DNA of 64,000 bases from contig CAJSZV010000019.1 in NCBI GenBank assembly GCA_910574345.1, forward strand, positions 16,668 through 80,667. Direction: 5' to 3'. The stretch is from Clostridiaceae bacterium (GTDB lineage Bacteria > Bacillota > Clostridia > Lachnospirales > Lachnospiraceae). Within the stretch, counting starts at the first letter, position 1. Every line of letters begins with the position of its first letter. Below the pieces are notes generated by a model. The model was not told the origin of the DNA. It made no database searches and saw only the letters and a program-made list of their open reading frames with translations. Below are positions 17,325 through 24,430 of this stretch, piece after piece. The translations under genes and the position numbers were made by a program.

Positions 17325-18566
17325 ATGGAAAAACTGTATGAAGAACAACCCTATATAAAGGAATTTGATGCAAAAGTCCTGACCTGCCAGCCGGGAAAGA
17401 ACGATTTATACCTGATAGCCTTAGACCGGACCGGGTTCTATCCAGAAGGAGGCGGGCAGCCTTTCGACACGGGGATCTTACGGCAGAACAGAGACAAGGG
17501 GGAGGCGGGCCAGGGGTCTGAATCTACCCTGCTGGAAGGCCAGAGGCCTGAATCTACCCTGGCGGATGTTCGGGTAGTGGAAGTCCATGAAAAGGACGGG
17601 CAGATCCTTCATTACACCGATGGGGAGCTGGCGCCGGGAACATGGGTTCATGGAGTGATTGACTGGGAGCGCCGGCGGCGTCACATGGAGCACCACACGG
17701 GAGAGCATATTTATTCAGGTCTGGTTCACCGGCACTTCGGTTATGATAATGTGGGATTCCACATGGGACAGGACATGGTTACCATTGATTTTAACGGAAT
17801 CCTTACTATGGAACAGGCTATGGAACTGGAGGAGGAAGCCAACAGCCTTGTCAGGGCCAATATCCCGGTGGAAGCCTGGTATCCTTCATCGGAGGAGTTA
17901 CATAATCTGGACTACCGCAGCAAAAAGGAGCTTACAGGCCCGGTGCGGATCGTCAGGATTTCAGGAGGAGATATTTGCGCCTGCTGCGGAACCCATGTAA
18001 AATATACGGGAGAAGTGGGCATCATTAAGATAACGGGACTGAAAAAATATAAAAGCGGTGTTCGGCTGGACATGCTCTGCGGGGACAGGGCCCTGAGAGA
18101 TTATCAGAAAAAGCAGGACCAGGTTATGAGGATATCGAATCTTCTGTCAGCAAAGCAGGGGGAGACCGCAAAAGCAGTGGAGAAGCTAAAGTCGGAGAGC
18201 GCTGCCTTAAAGCAGCAGATCGGCCAGCTGTATCAGCAGATCTTCACCCTTCGGTGCAGCAAACTGCCGGAGAGAGAGGGACCTCTTTTGGTGTTTGAGG
18301 AAGAGCTGCCGCCGGCTCAGTTAAGGCAGTTTTGCATACTTCTTTGTCAGGAGAAAAAAGGCAGCCCTGTCCTTGCCTGTTCCGGCCGTGATACGGAGTA
18401 TTATTATGTTCTGGGGAGCATGGGGGAGAGCGTGGAGCTTTACACCAAAAAGCTCAATGGGCTTCTTCACGGAAAGGGGAGCGGCAAAGGCCTTATGGCC
18501 CAGGGAATGATCGCAGCGGACCGGGAAGAGATTGAGAAAGTGTGGCACGAGGAATTGTGGAGGTAA
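17325..18566 (+). CDS. Alanyl-tRNA editing protein (AlaX-like) with DHHA1-type C-terminus
   Basis: 413-residue trans-editing protein related to the editing domain of alanyl-tRNA synthetase, expected to deacylate Ser- or Gly-tRNA(Ala). An N-terminal beta-barrel (FYPEGGGQPFDTG) is followed by the zinc-site block HHTGEHIYSGLVH near residue 125 and CACCGTHVKYTGEVGI near 218, which carry the HxxxH and CxxxH ligands. A coiled coil and DHHA1-like end (HGKGSGKGLMAQG) follow. Start ATG 17325 has GCAGGAGG upstream. Odd feature: a 30-bp in-frame tandem duplication at 17508-17567 in a loop of the barrel. Confidence 0.88.
   Translation: MEKLYEEQPYIKEFDAKVLTCQPGKNDLYLIALDRTGFYPEGGGQPFDTGILRQNRDKGEAGQGSESTLLEGQRPESTLADVRVVEVHEKDGQILHYTDGELAPGTWVHGVIDWERRRRHMEHHTGEHIYSGLVHRHFGYDNVGFHMGQDMVTIDFNGILTMEQAMELEEEANSLVRANIPVEAWYPSSEELHNLDYRSKKELTGPVRIVRISGGDICACCGTHVKYTGEVGIIKITGLKKYKSGVRLDMLCGDRALRDYQKKQDQVMRISNLLSAKQGETAKAVEKLKSESAALKQQIGQLYQQIFTLRCSKLPEREGPLLVFEEELPPAQLRQFCILLCQEKKGSPVLACSGRDTEYYYVLGSMGESVELYTKKLNGLLHGKGSGKGLMAQGMIAADREEIEKVWHEELWR
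17508..17567 (+). repeat. Two-copy 30-bp in-frame tandem repeat inside alaX-like gene
   Basis: Copies at 17508-17537 and 17538-17567 differ at a few bases and encode GQGSESTLLE and GQRPESTLAD. Both share the 14-mer CTGAATCTACCCTG (17518-17531, 17548-17561). The unit is a multiple of three, so the frame is kept. Confidence 0.85.
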
Positions 18567-18574
18567 TGGGATAA

Positions 18575-19753
18575 GTGGAATTAAATAAGGAAACGATAAA
18601 AAAGATCAGAGGACTTATTGCATTTGCAGTGGCGGCAGTTGTGCTTGGAGTCAATTATCAGAAGGTCTTTGCTTTGGTGGGAGACTGTATGGCTATGATT
18701 TCTCCTTTTATCCTGGGCAGCGCCATCGCCTTTGTCCTCAATGTGCCTATGCGGGCCATAGAGACTTATACACCTTTAAAAAAGATAAACAGAGGCAGGC
18801 GTCCTTTGTGTCTGGTTCTAGCCATTTGCCTGGTGTTGGGAGTGCTTACGGTGGTGATCTTTGTGGTAGGCCCGGAACTGGTGTCAACGATTATGGGACT
18901 TCAGAAAAGCATTCCCCTATTCTTCGAAAATATTCAGGCTCAGGCGGAATCGTTTTTCGCCAGTTATCCTGAGATTGTCACTTATATTGAACAGGTAGAT
19001 GTGAACTGGGAGCAGATAGGCAAGGAGGTTATGGGGTTCCTCACAAGCGGAGCAAGCACTATGGTTGCCTCCACTCTCAGCGCAGCCATATCCATTGTCA
19101 GCGGAGTGGCTAATTTCTGCATCGGATTTGTGTTCGCCGTATATGTGCTGCTTACAAAGGAGACATTGGCAAAACAGGCCGGCAGGCTTCTTATGGCATA
19201 TCTTCCGGAGAGCTTATGTGAAAACATTGTGAAAGTGGCCTCTCTTACGGAGAAGACTTTTTCCAACTTTTTGGCGGGGCAGTGTGTGGAGGCAGTGATT
19301 TTGGGAACCATGTTCTTTCTTACCCTTACGGTTATGAGACTGCCCTATGCGCTTCTTATCGGAGTGCTCATTGCATTTACGGCTCTGATTCCCATCTTCG
19401 GCGCTTTTGTGGGCTGTATTGTGGGAGCCTTTTTAATCCTTATGGTGAGCCCTGTGAAGGCCCTGGTATTTTTGGTGGTATTCCAGGTATTGCAGCAGAT
19501 TGAAGGCAATCTCATCTATCCCCATGTGGTGGGAGGCTCCGTAGGCCTGCCTTCTATCTGGGTTTTGGTGGCAGTGACCTTGGGCGGCAGCGCCATGGGC
19601 GTCCTGGGCATGCTGGTGTTTATTCCGCTGTGTTCTGTGCTGTATACGCTGTTAAAAGGAGCGGTCCATAACAGATTAAATCAAAAACGGATGAAAAGCA
19701 GAAAAATTGCCAATAAAAATCACAAGGGACCGGATGGAAAAGGAAGGCCATAA
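18575..19753 (+). CDS. AI-2E family transporter / permease
   Basis: 392-residue membrane protein of the AI-2E (YdbI/PerM/TqsA-like) family, with 7-8 membrane segments. Family blocks: FILGSAIAFVLNVPMRAIE near residue 45, a long amphipathic section, then LIGVLIAFTALIPIFGAFVG and QQIEGNLIYPHVVGGSVGLP in the C-terminal half. The tail is Lys/Arg-rich and cytoplasmic. Start is GTG 18575 with TGGAGGT just before, 8 nt after the AlaX gene, so the two are probably co-transcribed. Substrate cannot be deduced; members include autoinducer exporters and ion antiporters. Confidence 0.88.
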   Translation: MELNKETIKKIRGLIAFAVAAVVLGVNYQKVFALVGDCMAMISPFILGSAIAFVLNVPMRAIETYTPLKKINRGRRPLCLVLAICLVLGVLTVVIFVVGPELVSTIMGLQKSIPLFFENIQAQAESFFASYPEIVTYIEQVDVNWEQIGKEVMGFLTSGASTMVASTLSAAISIVSGVANFCIGFVFAVYVLLTKETLAKQAGRLLMAYLPESLCENIVKVASLTEKTFSNFLAGQCVEAVILGTMFFLTLTVMRLPYALLIGVLIAFTALIPIFGAFVGCIVGAFLILMVSPVKALVFLVVFQVLQQIEGNLIYPHVVGGSVGLPSIWVLVAVTLGGSAMGVLGMLVFIPLCSVLYTLLKGAVHNRLNQKRMKSRKIANKNHKGPDGKGRP

Positions 19754-19785
19754 TTATAGAAGAAAGAATGGGGATGGAGGCAGTT

Positions 19786-20823
19786 ATGAGAAAGAGACTG
19801 AGGGATTACGGGATCGTCATCGGAACAGGGACGCCAGGCCCCCGCAACAAGATCACTGATGTGAAAGGCGTCACTGTGGGGCATTGTACCGTGGATACCC
19901 AAAGAAGCAAAACAGGTGTCACCGTGATTATACCATGTGCAGATAATCCGTTTTCAAGGAAACTTACAGCCGCGGTGTGTATCCAGAACGGATTCGGCAA
20001 AAGTCAGGGCCTGGTACAGATAGAGGAACTGGGAACCCTGGAGACTCCCATTGCACTGACCAATACGCTGAATGTGGGGATTGTACATGATGCAATGGTG
20101 GATTATATGCTGAAAGTGGGAGAACAGGACGGAATATCTATTACTTCTGTCAATCCGGTGGTGGGAGAGTGCAATGACAGTGTGCTGAATGATATTTCCC
20201 TGAGAGCGGTGAAAAAGACAGATGTCATGGAAGCCATAAAATGTGCGGGGGAAGATTTTGAGGAAGGCGATGTGGGAGCCGGGAAAGGAACGGTATGTTT
20301 CGGTCTGAAAGGCGGAATCGGATCGGCTTCAAGAGTGATTGTGCCGGGAGATAAAAGCTATACCATAGGAGCGCTGGTGCAGTCTAATTTCGGCGTTGCG
20401 AAAAATCTGGTCATCAACCATAAGCCTGTAGGGCGGGAGCTTGTGGACATAGAATCGGCGGCAGAGGACAGGGGTTCCATTATGATGATCATTGCCACGG
20501 ATCTGCCTGTGTCAGACCGGCAGCTGAAACGGCTGTGCAGGCGGGCTCCGGTGGGCCTTGCAAGGTGCGGTTCTTTTCTGGGCCACGGAAGCGGGGATAT
20601 TGTCATCGGCTTTACCACCGCCAACAGGGTGGAGACGAAAACGGATACAGCCGTATATTCTATGGAAGTCCTCAGGGAAGAGCTTTTGGATCAGGCCTTT
20701 GAGGCCGTGGCGGAGGCGGTGGAGGAAGCGGTGCTCAATTCTCTGGCGGCGGCTTTTACAGTCACCGGATATGACGGAACCACAAAATACAGCCTGACAG
20801 ACGTGTATCTTAACAGGCTGTAA
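19786..20823 (+). CDS. P1-family (DmpA-like) self-processing aminopeptidase
   Basis: 345-residue N-terminal-nucleophile peptidase of the DmpA/BapA type. Begins RDYGIVIGTGTPGPRNKITD and has GVTVGHCTVD, both family hallmarks. LARCGSFLGHGSGDIVIGF contains the predicted autocleavage and nucleophile site, Gly-Ser in GHGSGD at about residue 269. ATG 19786 is chosen because GGAGG (19776-19780) lies directly upstream. Expected to cleave N-terminal residues (D- or beta-amino acids in known members) in the cytosol. Convergent with the following minus-strand genes. Confidence 0.88.
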   Translation: MRKRLRDYGIVIGTGTPGPRNKITDVKGVTVGHCTVDTQRSKTGVTVIIPCADNPFSRKLTAAVCIQNGFGKSQGLVQIEELGTLETPIALTNTLNVGIVHDAMVDYMLKVGEQDGISITSVNPVVGECNDSVLNDISLRAVKKTDVMEAIKCAGEDFEEGDVGAGKGTVCFGLKGGIGSASRVIVPGDKSYTIGALVQSNFGVAKNLVINHKPVGRELVDIESAAEDRGSIMMIIATDLPVSDRQLKRLCRRAPVGLARCGSFLGHGSGDIVIGFTTANRVETKTDTAVYSMEVLREELLDQAFEAVAEAVEEAVLNSLAAAFTVTGYDGTTKYSLTDVYLNRL

Positions 20824-20891
20824 AAAGACTGGTGTCCATGGGCAGATTGTGGGCACGGCGGTGTAATCGCTGCTGTGAACTATGGCAGCGT

Positions 20892-21149
20892 CTAATCATC
20901 AAAGTCTACATGATAAATGTTCCCATCGGTGTGGATGTCTATGGAGGATAAATTAAATTGTTCTTCCAGGACATCCACTTTGTATTCAAACAGAATATCC
21001 TCGTCCTGTTTGGAGCAAAACACATAGGAGCCGGGATCTTTGTCCTCTATCTGGTCACAGAGTTCGTTGTAGACAGCCTCCCCGTCAACGGTCATATTTA
21101 CGCCGGACCGGCGGATCCTGTCCTCAATGGCGCGGTAAAGTTCTTCCAT
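20892..21149 (-). CDS. Small conserved-type hypothetical protein
   Basis: 85-residue acidic protein (starts MEELYRAIEDRIRRSG, ends IYHVDFDD) with no signal peptide, membrane helix or motif I recognise. An excellent AAGGAGG site precedes its ATG, and it overlaps the 3' end of the PHP-phosphoesterase gene by 26 nt, so it is translated from the same mRNA. No function is assigned. Confidence 0.7.
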   Translation of the reverse strand: MEELYRAIEDRIRRSGVNMTVDGEAVYNELCDQIEDKDPGSYVFCSKQDEDILFEYKVDVLEEQFNLSSIDIHTDGNIYHVDFDD

Positions 21150-21987
21150 AATGATCCTCCTTGATATCGTTTAATAAAGAACGGGAAACTCTTAAGCTTC
21201 CCCTGCCTGTCCCTATCTCAATGTCAGGTTTATTGGCTCCGTGGAAATCGGAACCGCCGGAGGGCAGGAGTCCTAAAGTTTTGGCAATTACCTGGAGCCG
21301 GCCTGACTGTCCCTGATTCTGGGAAGGATGGTATACCTCCAGACCCTTAAGTCCCAGGTCTTTCAGAAAGGAAGCCAGTTGTTCGATCTGTCTGTAATCC
21401 AAGCCATACTGTATGGGGTGGGCCAGACAGGGCCATATATTGCAGGAAGTCATGAGCTTAAGAACCTGCTGGGGCGATACGATTTCCTTGCGGGTACAGT
21501 AAGGGCCTTTGTACTGCAGGTACTTGTCAAATGCCTGGGCAGGAGAAGAAGCGTATCCTTTTTCCGTGAGAACCCTGGCAAAATGGGCCCTGGTGATCAC
21601 CGTGCCGGGATTACCGTGCCTTAAATCTTCCCACGTAATGTCAAATCCGTCCTTCTGAAACCGTCTGATCATAACTTCGTTGCGGCTGTTCCGGATTTCT
21701 CTGAAAGCCGTCAGTCCGTCAGCCAAAGCCCCGGAAGTCTCGTCGGCGAAAAATCCCAGAATGTGAATCTCCGTGCCTTCATAAACACAGGAAAGTTCCA
21801 TGCCGGCAATGAGCTCCAGAGAGGAACCTTTGGCTGCAGCTCTGGCCCTGGCGACGCCGTCTATGGTATCATGATCCGTCAGGGCTATGGCGGCAAGGCC
21901 TTTGTTCTGTGCGAGAGCCACTACCTCTTCCGGCGGCAGGGTTCCGTCAGAGGCGTTGGAATGGGTGTGTAAGTCAACAAAATTCAT
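21124..21987 (-). CDS. PHP-domain phosphoesterase
   Basis: 287-residue metal-dependent phosphoesterase of the YciV/RNase AM type. The metal ligands are visible as FVDLHTHSNASDG (residues 3-15), LTDHDTIDG near 38, an ELSCVYEGTEIHILG strand and HPIQYG near 191; GSDFHG near 252 gives the last ligand pair. Relatives hydrolyse nucleoside 3',5'-bisphosphate or trim RNA 5' ends; which applies here is unknown. Start ATG 21987 has AAGGAAG upstream. Forms a two-gene minus-strand unit with the small hypothetical gene. Confidence 0.88.
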   Translation of the reverse strand: MNFVDLHTHSNASDGTLPPEEVVALAQNKGLAAIALTDHDTIDGVARARAAAKGSSLELIAGMELSCVYEGTEIHILGFFADETSGALADGLTAFREIRNSRNEVMIRRFQKDGFDITWEDLRHGNPGTVITRAHFARVLTEKGYASSPAQAFDKYLQYKGPYCTRKEIVSPQQVLKLMTSCNIWPCLAHPIQYGLDYRQIEQLASFLKDLGLKGLEVYHPSQNQGQSGRLQVIAKTLGLLPSGGSDFHGANKPDIEIGTGRGSLRVSRSLLNDIKEDHYGRTLPRH

Positions 21988-22048
21988 AAAAATTCTTCCT
22001 TTTGAAATGATTTGGTAACACTATTTTAACATGTTCTGGAAAATAAGT

Positions 22049-22093
22049 AAAATGGAAAAAAAGGATTCCATTTTCCACAAATTATGGTATACT
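22049..22093 (+). promoter_or_regulatory. Inverted repeat and extended -10 promoter before vanW-family gene
   Basis: A perfect 9-bp inverted repeat, AAAATGGAA (22049-22057) and TTCCATTTT (22066-22074), lies just upstream of TGGTATACT, an extended -10 (TATACT at 22088-22093). The -35 is poor, so the dyad might be an activator or repressor site. It lies between divergent genes and could serve both. Confidence 0.45.
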
Positions 22094-22163
22094 ACTGTTG
22101 GTAACGATACACGATCATGATACCGGGACGGTGCAGACAGACTGTGTGAAAGGGAGGGGTATC

Positions 22164-22202
22164 ATGGATTTTTTATATAATGTGAGACAGGTGAAACAAT
22201 GA
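22164..22202 (+). CDS. 12-codon leader peptide coupled to vanW-family gene
   Basis: ATG 22164 follows AGGGAGGGG (22151-22159), the only strong ribosome site in the region. The frame encodes MDFLYNVRQVKQ and its TGA (22200-22202) overlaps the ATG of the VanW-family gene (CAATGA). The VanW start itself has no good SD, so coupled re-initiation is plausible. Confidence 0.45.
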   Translation: MDFLYNVRQVKQ

Positions 22203-24163
22203 ATACAGGAAATCATGACTATAATAATCGGACGAATATAGATAGAGGAGCTCCGAGGGCGGGAAAGACTCCGTCAGGGCGGACGGGAGTATCTTCCAGG
22301 GCTTCTCAGACGGGAAGCAGAAGCACCTCATCCAGAACTTCATCGGGGACAGGTTCCGGAAGAAGCGTCCCATCCAGGGCAGCCTCTTCCAGGGGAATGT
22401 CCTCACGAGCTTCAGGTGCTTCAAGAACATCCTCTTCCAGAACGGGAACATCACAGAGACCTCCCGGTTCCAGACAAAGCCAGCTTCATTCCCACGCATC
22501 AGGAAGCCATGGCGGCAGGCACGGGGGAAGACGCCGGAGAAGATCATCTGTTGATTACCGCATCATCGCCATAGCCGGTGTGGTGCTGATCCTTGCCATA
22601 ACCGCAGTGGTCTACGGCATGAAGCACAGCCAGTGGGCAGGCACAGAGCCTCAGAGCACGGAGGAGACGACCACAGAGCCGGAGACGGAGCTGGAGAAAC
22701 AGGTGACTGTAGACGGAATTGAGATCACCGGCATGTCCAGGTCAGACGCCAGAGCAGAGATCTTAAAGAAGTATCCGTGGGCCATGAAGGTGGCTTACAA
22801 CGGCGACACCTATGAAGTGGCCAATCTCATGGAAGAGAAGGTCAATGCTCTTTTGGACGAGATATACACAGGAAAACCCAAAGAGAATTACACCCTGGAC
22901 ACTTCCGGTTTAGAGGATGCAGCCACGACTCAGGCGGCCATGGCAGCGGCCAAGTGGAACAAGGAGCCGAAGAACGGATCCATCTCCAAGTACGACCCGT
23001 CTTCCGACAGCTTTGTATTTGAAGGAGAAGAAATCGGCATTGCCATTGACCAGGAGAAACTGGCGGCAGATATTCAGGCGGCCTTAAAGTCCAAGAAGTT
23101 TGATGCACAGATTCAGGCCTCCGGCAGTGAAGTGCAGCCGGAGATCTCTGTGGCGGCGGCAAAAGAAAAGTATAAGACCATCGGCACTTTCACAACCAAG
23201 ACAACTGCCAACAGCAAGAGGAATACCAATGTGCGCCTGGCTTGCGAAGCCTTGAACGGCACTATCGTACAGCCGGGCCAGGAGATCTCTTTTAATGAAA
23301 CCGTGGGAGAGAGGACTGCCGCCAAAGGTTATCAGGGAGCGGCTGCCTACAATAACGGCGAGGTAGTAGAGGAGATCGGAGGCGGCGTGTGCCAGGTGTC
23401 CACTACATTATATAATGCGGTTCTCAGAGCCGGCTTAAAGATTTCCGTAAGGCGTTCCCACACCTTTGAGCCGTCCTATGTAACACCTGGACAGGACGCT
23501 ACGGTGAGCTGGGGAGGACCGGACTTTAAGTTCATCAATAATTCCAACACGGCAATCGCTATCAAGGCCAGATATGCGGATCAGACTTGTACGGTTTCCG
23601 TATACGGAATCCCGATTCTGGAAGAGGGGATCAGCTATTCCCTTGAATCCAAGAAAGTGGCGGATCTGGATCCGCCGGCCCCCACATATGAAGAGGACCA
23701 GACCCTTCAGCCTGATGAGGAAGTTCAAAAGTCAGCGGGAAGCAGAGGCAGCCGCTGGGAGACCAGACTGGTGATTAAGAAAGGCGACGAGGTGGTCAGC
23801 AGAGAGATAGACCACACCACCACATACAAGGGCCATGCTCCGGTAGTACGGCGCAACACTTCCGGTGTGGTAATCCCCACAGAGGGAACGGGAGAGACTT
23901 TGCCGGGAGAATCCGGCACGCTGGATCCATCAGCCCAGCCGTCAGAGGGAATCCCCGCCGGCCCCGGTGAACTGACTTCTACCCAGCCAGCCACCCAGCC
24001 CGTGACTCAGCCCGTACCGGACACTACCAACAGTCCGGGGAACGGAATTCCTCCCGGAGGCCCCGGCGATCCGCCGTCCCAGGACATTCCCCCGATCCAG
24101 GAACCCGGCCCCGTCACCGACCCCTCCGGCCAAGGCATCTACGTAGAACCCAAACCCGAATAA
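22199..24163 (+). CDS. VanW-family wall-associated membrane protein
   Basis: 654-residue bitopic protein. Residues 1-115 are cytoplasmic and dominated by Ser, Arg, Gly and Thr (RS-type low complexity), ending in a GGRRRRRSS basic stop. A single membrane helix (IIAIAGVVLILAITAVVYGM) follows at about 120-140. Outside, a YoaR-like peptidoglycan-binding region precedes the VanW domain, with GTFTTKTTANSKRNTNVRLA near 328 and EEIGGGVCQVSTTLYNAVLR near 393. A G5-like stretch and a Pro/Thr/Gly-rich tail end it. Probably binds or remodels peptidoglycan; VanW's exact role is not known. Start is weak on its own and seems coupled to the 12-codon leader ORF. Confidence 0.85.
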   Translation: MNTGNHDYNNRTNIDRGAPRAGKTPSGRTGVSSRASQTGSRSTSSRTSSGTGSGRSVPSRAASSRGMSSRASGASRTSSSRTGTSQRPPGSRQSQLHSHASGSHGGRHGGRRRRRSSVDYRIIAIAGVVLILAITAVVYGMKHSQWAGTEPQSTEETTTEPETELEKQVTVDGIEITGMSRSDARAEILKKYPWAMKVAYNGDTYEVANLMEEKVNALLDEIYTGKPKENYTLDTSGLEDAATTQAAMAAAKWNKEPKNGSISKYDPSSDSFVFEGEEIGIAIDQEKLAADIQAALKSKKFDAQIQASGSEVQPEISVAAAKEKYKTIGTFTTKTTANSKRNTNVRLACEALNGTIVQPGQEISFNETVGERTAAKGYQGAAAYNNGEVVEEIGGGVCQVSTTLYNAVLRAGLKISVRRSHTFEPSYVTPGQDATVSWGGPDFKFINNSNTAIAIKARYADQTCTVSVYGIPILEEGISYSLESKKVADLDPPAPTYEEDQTLQPDEEVQKSAGSRGSRWETRLVIKKGDEVVSREIDHTTTYKGHAPVVRRNTSGVVIPTEGTGETLPGESGTLDPSAQPSEGIPAGPGELTSTQPATQPVTQPVPDTTNSPGNGIPPGGPGDPPSQDIPPIQEPGPVTDPSGQGIYVEPKPE

Positions 24164-24178
24164 AGGCAAACAAGAATC

Positions 24179-24223
24179 CCGCCTTTCCTCAAGGAGATAT
24201 ATCAGAGGAAAGGCGGTTTTTTT
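24179..24223 (+). terminator. Strong Rho-independent terminator after vanW-family gene
   Basis: Perfect 12-bp stem CCGCCTTTCCTC (24179-24190) with GAGGAAAGGCGG (24205-24216), followed by seven T. It lies 16 nt after the stop codon. Confidence 0.92.
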
Positions 24224-24329
24224 CATGGAACGCTTTTTCACAGCCGGCGGCTCACCGGACGTCCCCCCGGCTCCCCGTCAAAAAGCCGCATTGTTCAGAA
24301 AATAGTACGCGGAATTGTTACATTTTTAC

Positions 24330-24358
24330 TTTTCAAATTGATAAATAATTGCTATAAT
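24330..24358 (+). promoter_or_regulatory. Promoter of nifJ
   Basis: TTTTCA (24330-24335), 17-nt spacer and TATAAT (24353-24358). The -10 is perfect. It leaves a 5' leader of about 65 nt that contains the dyad at 24371-24393. Confidence 0.65.
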
Positions 24359-24370
24359 AATATCCAGGTC

Positions 24371-24393
24371 AGTATGTATATATGATACATACT
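24371..24393 (+). promoter_or_regulatory. Perfect dyad (candidate operator) downstream of nifJ promoter
   Basis: AGTATGTAT (24371-24379) and ATACATACT (24385-24393) form a perfect 9-bp inverted repeat around ATATG. It starts 12 nt after the -10, i.e. over the expected initial transcribed region, where a repressor would block initiation. It does not match the Rex or PerR consensus. Confidence 0.5.
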
Positions 24394-24430
24394 TCACTGT
24401 GCAACATCAAAATCGTAGGAGGAAAATCAA

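Noticed and set aside
22049..22074. Inverted repeat as a terminator
   Set aside because: It lies upstream of both divergent genes and has no gene ending into it, so an operator is more likely.
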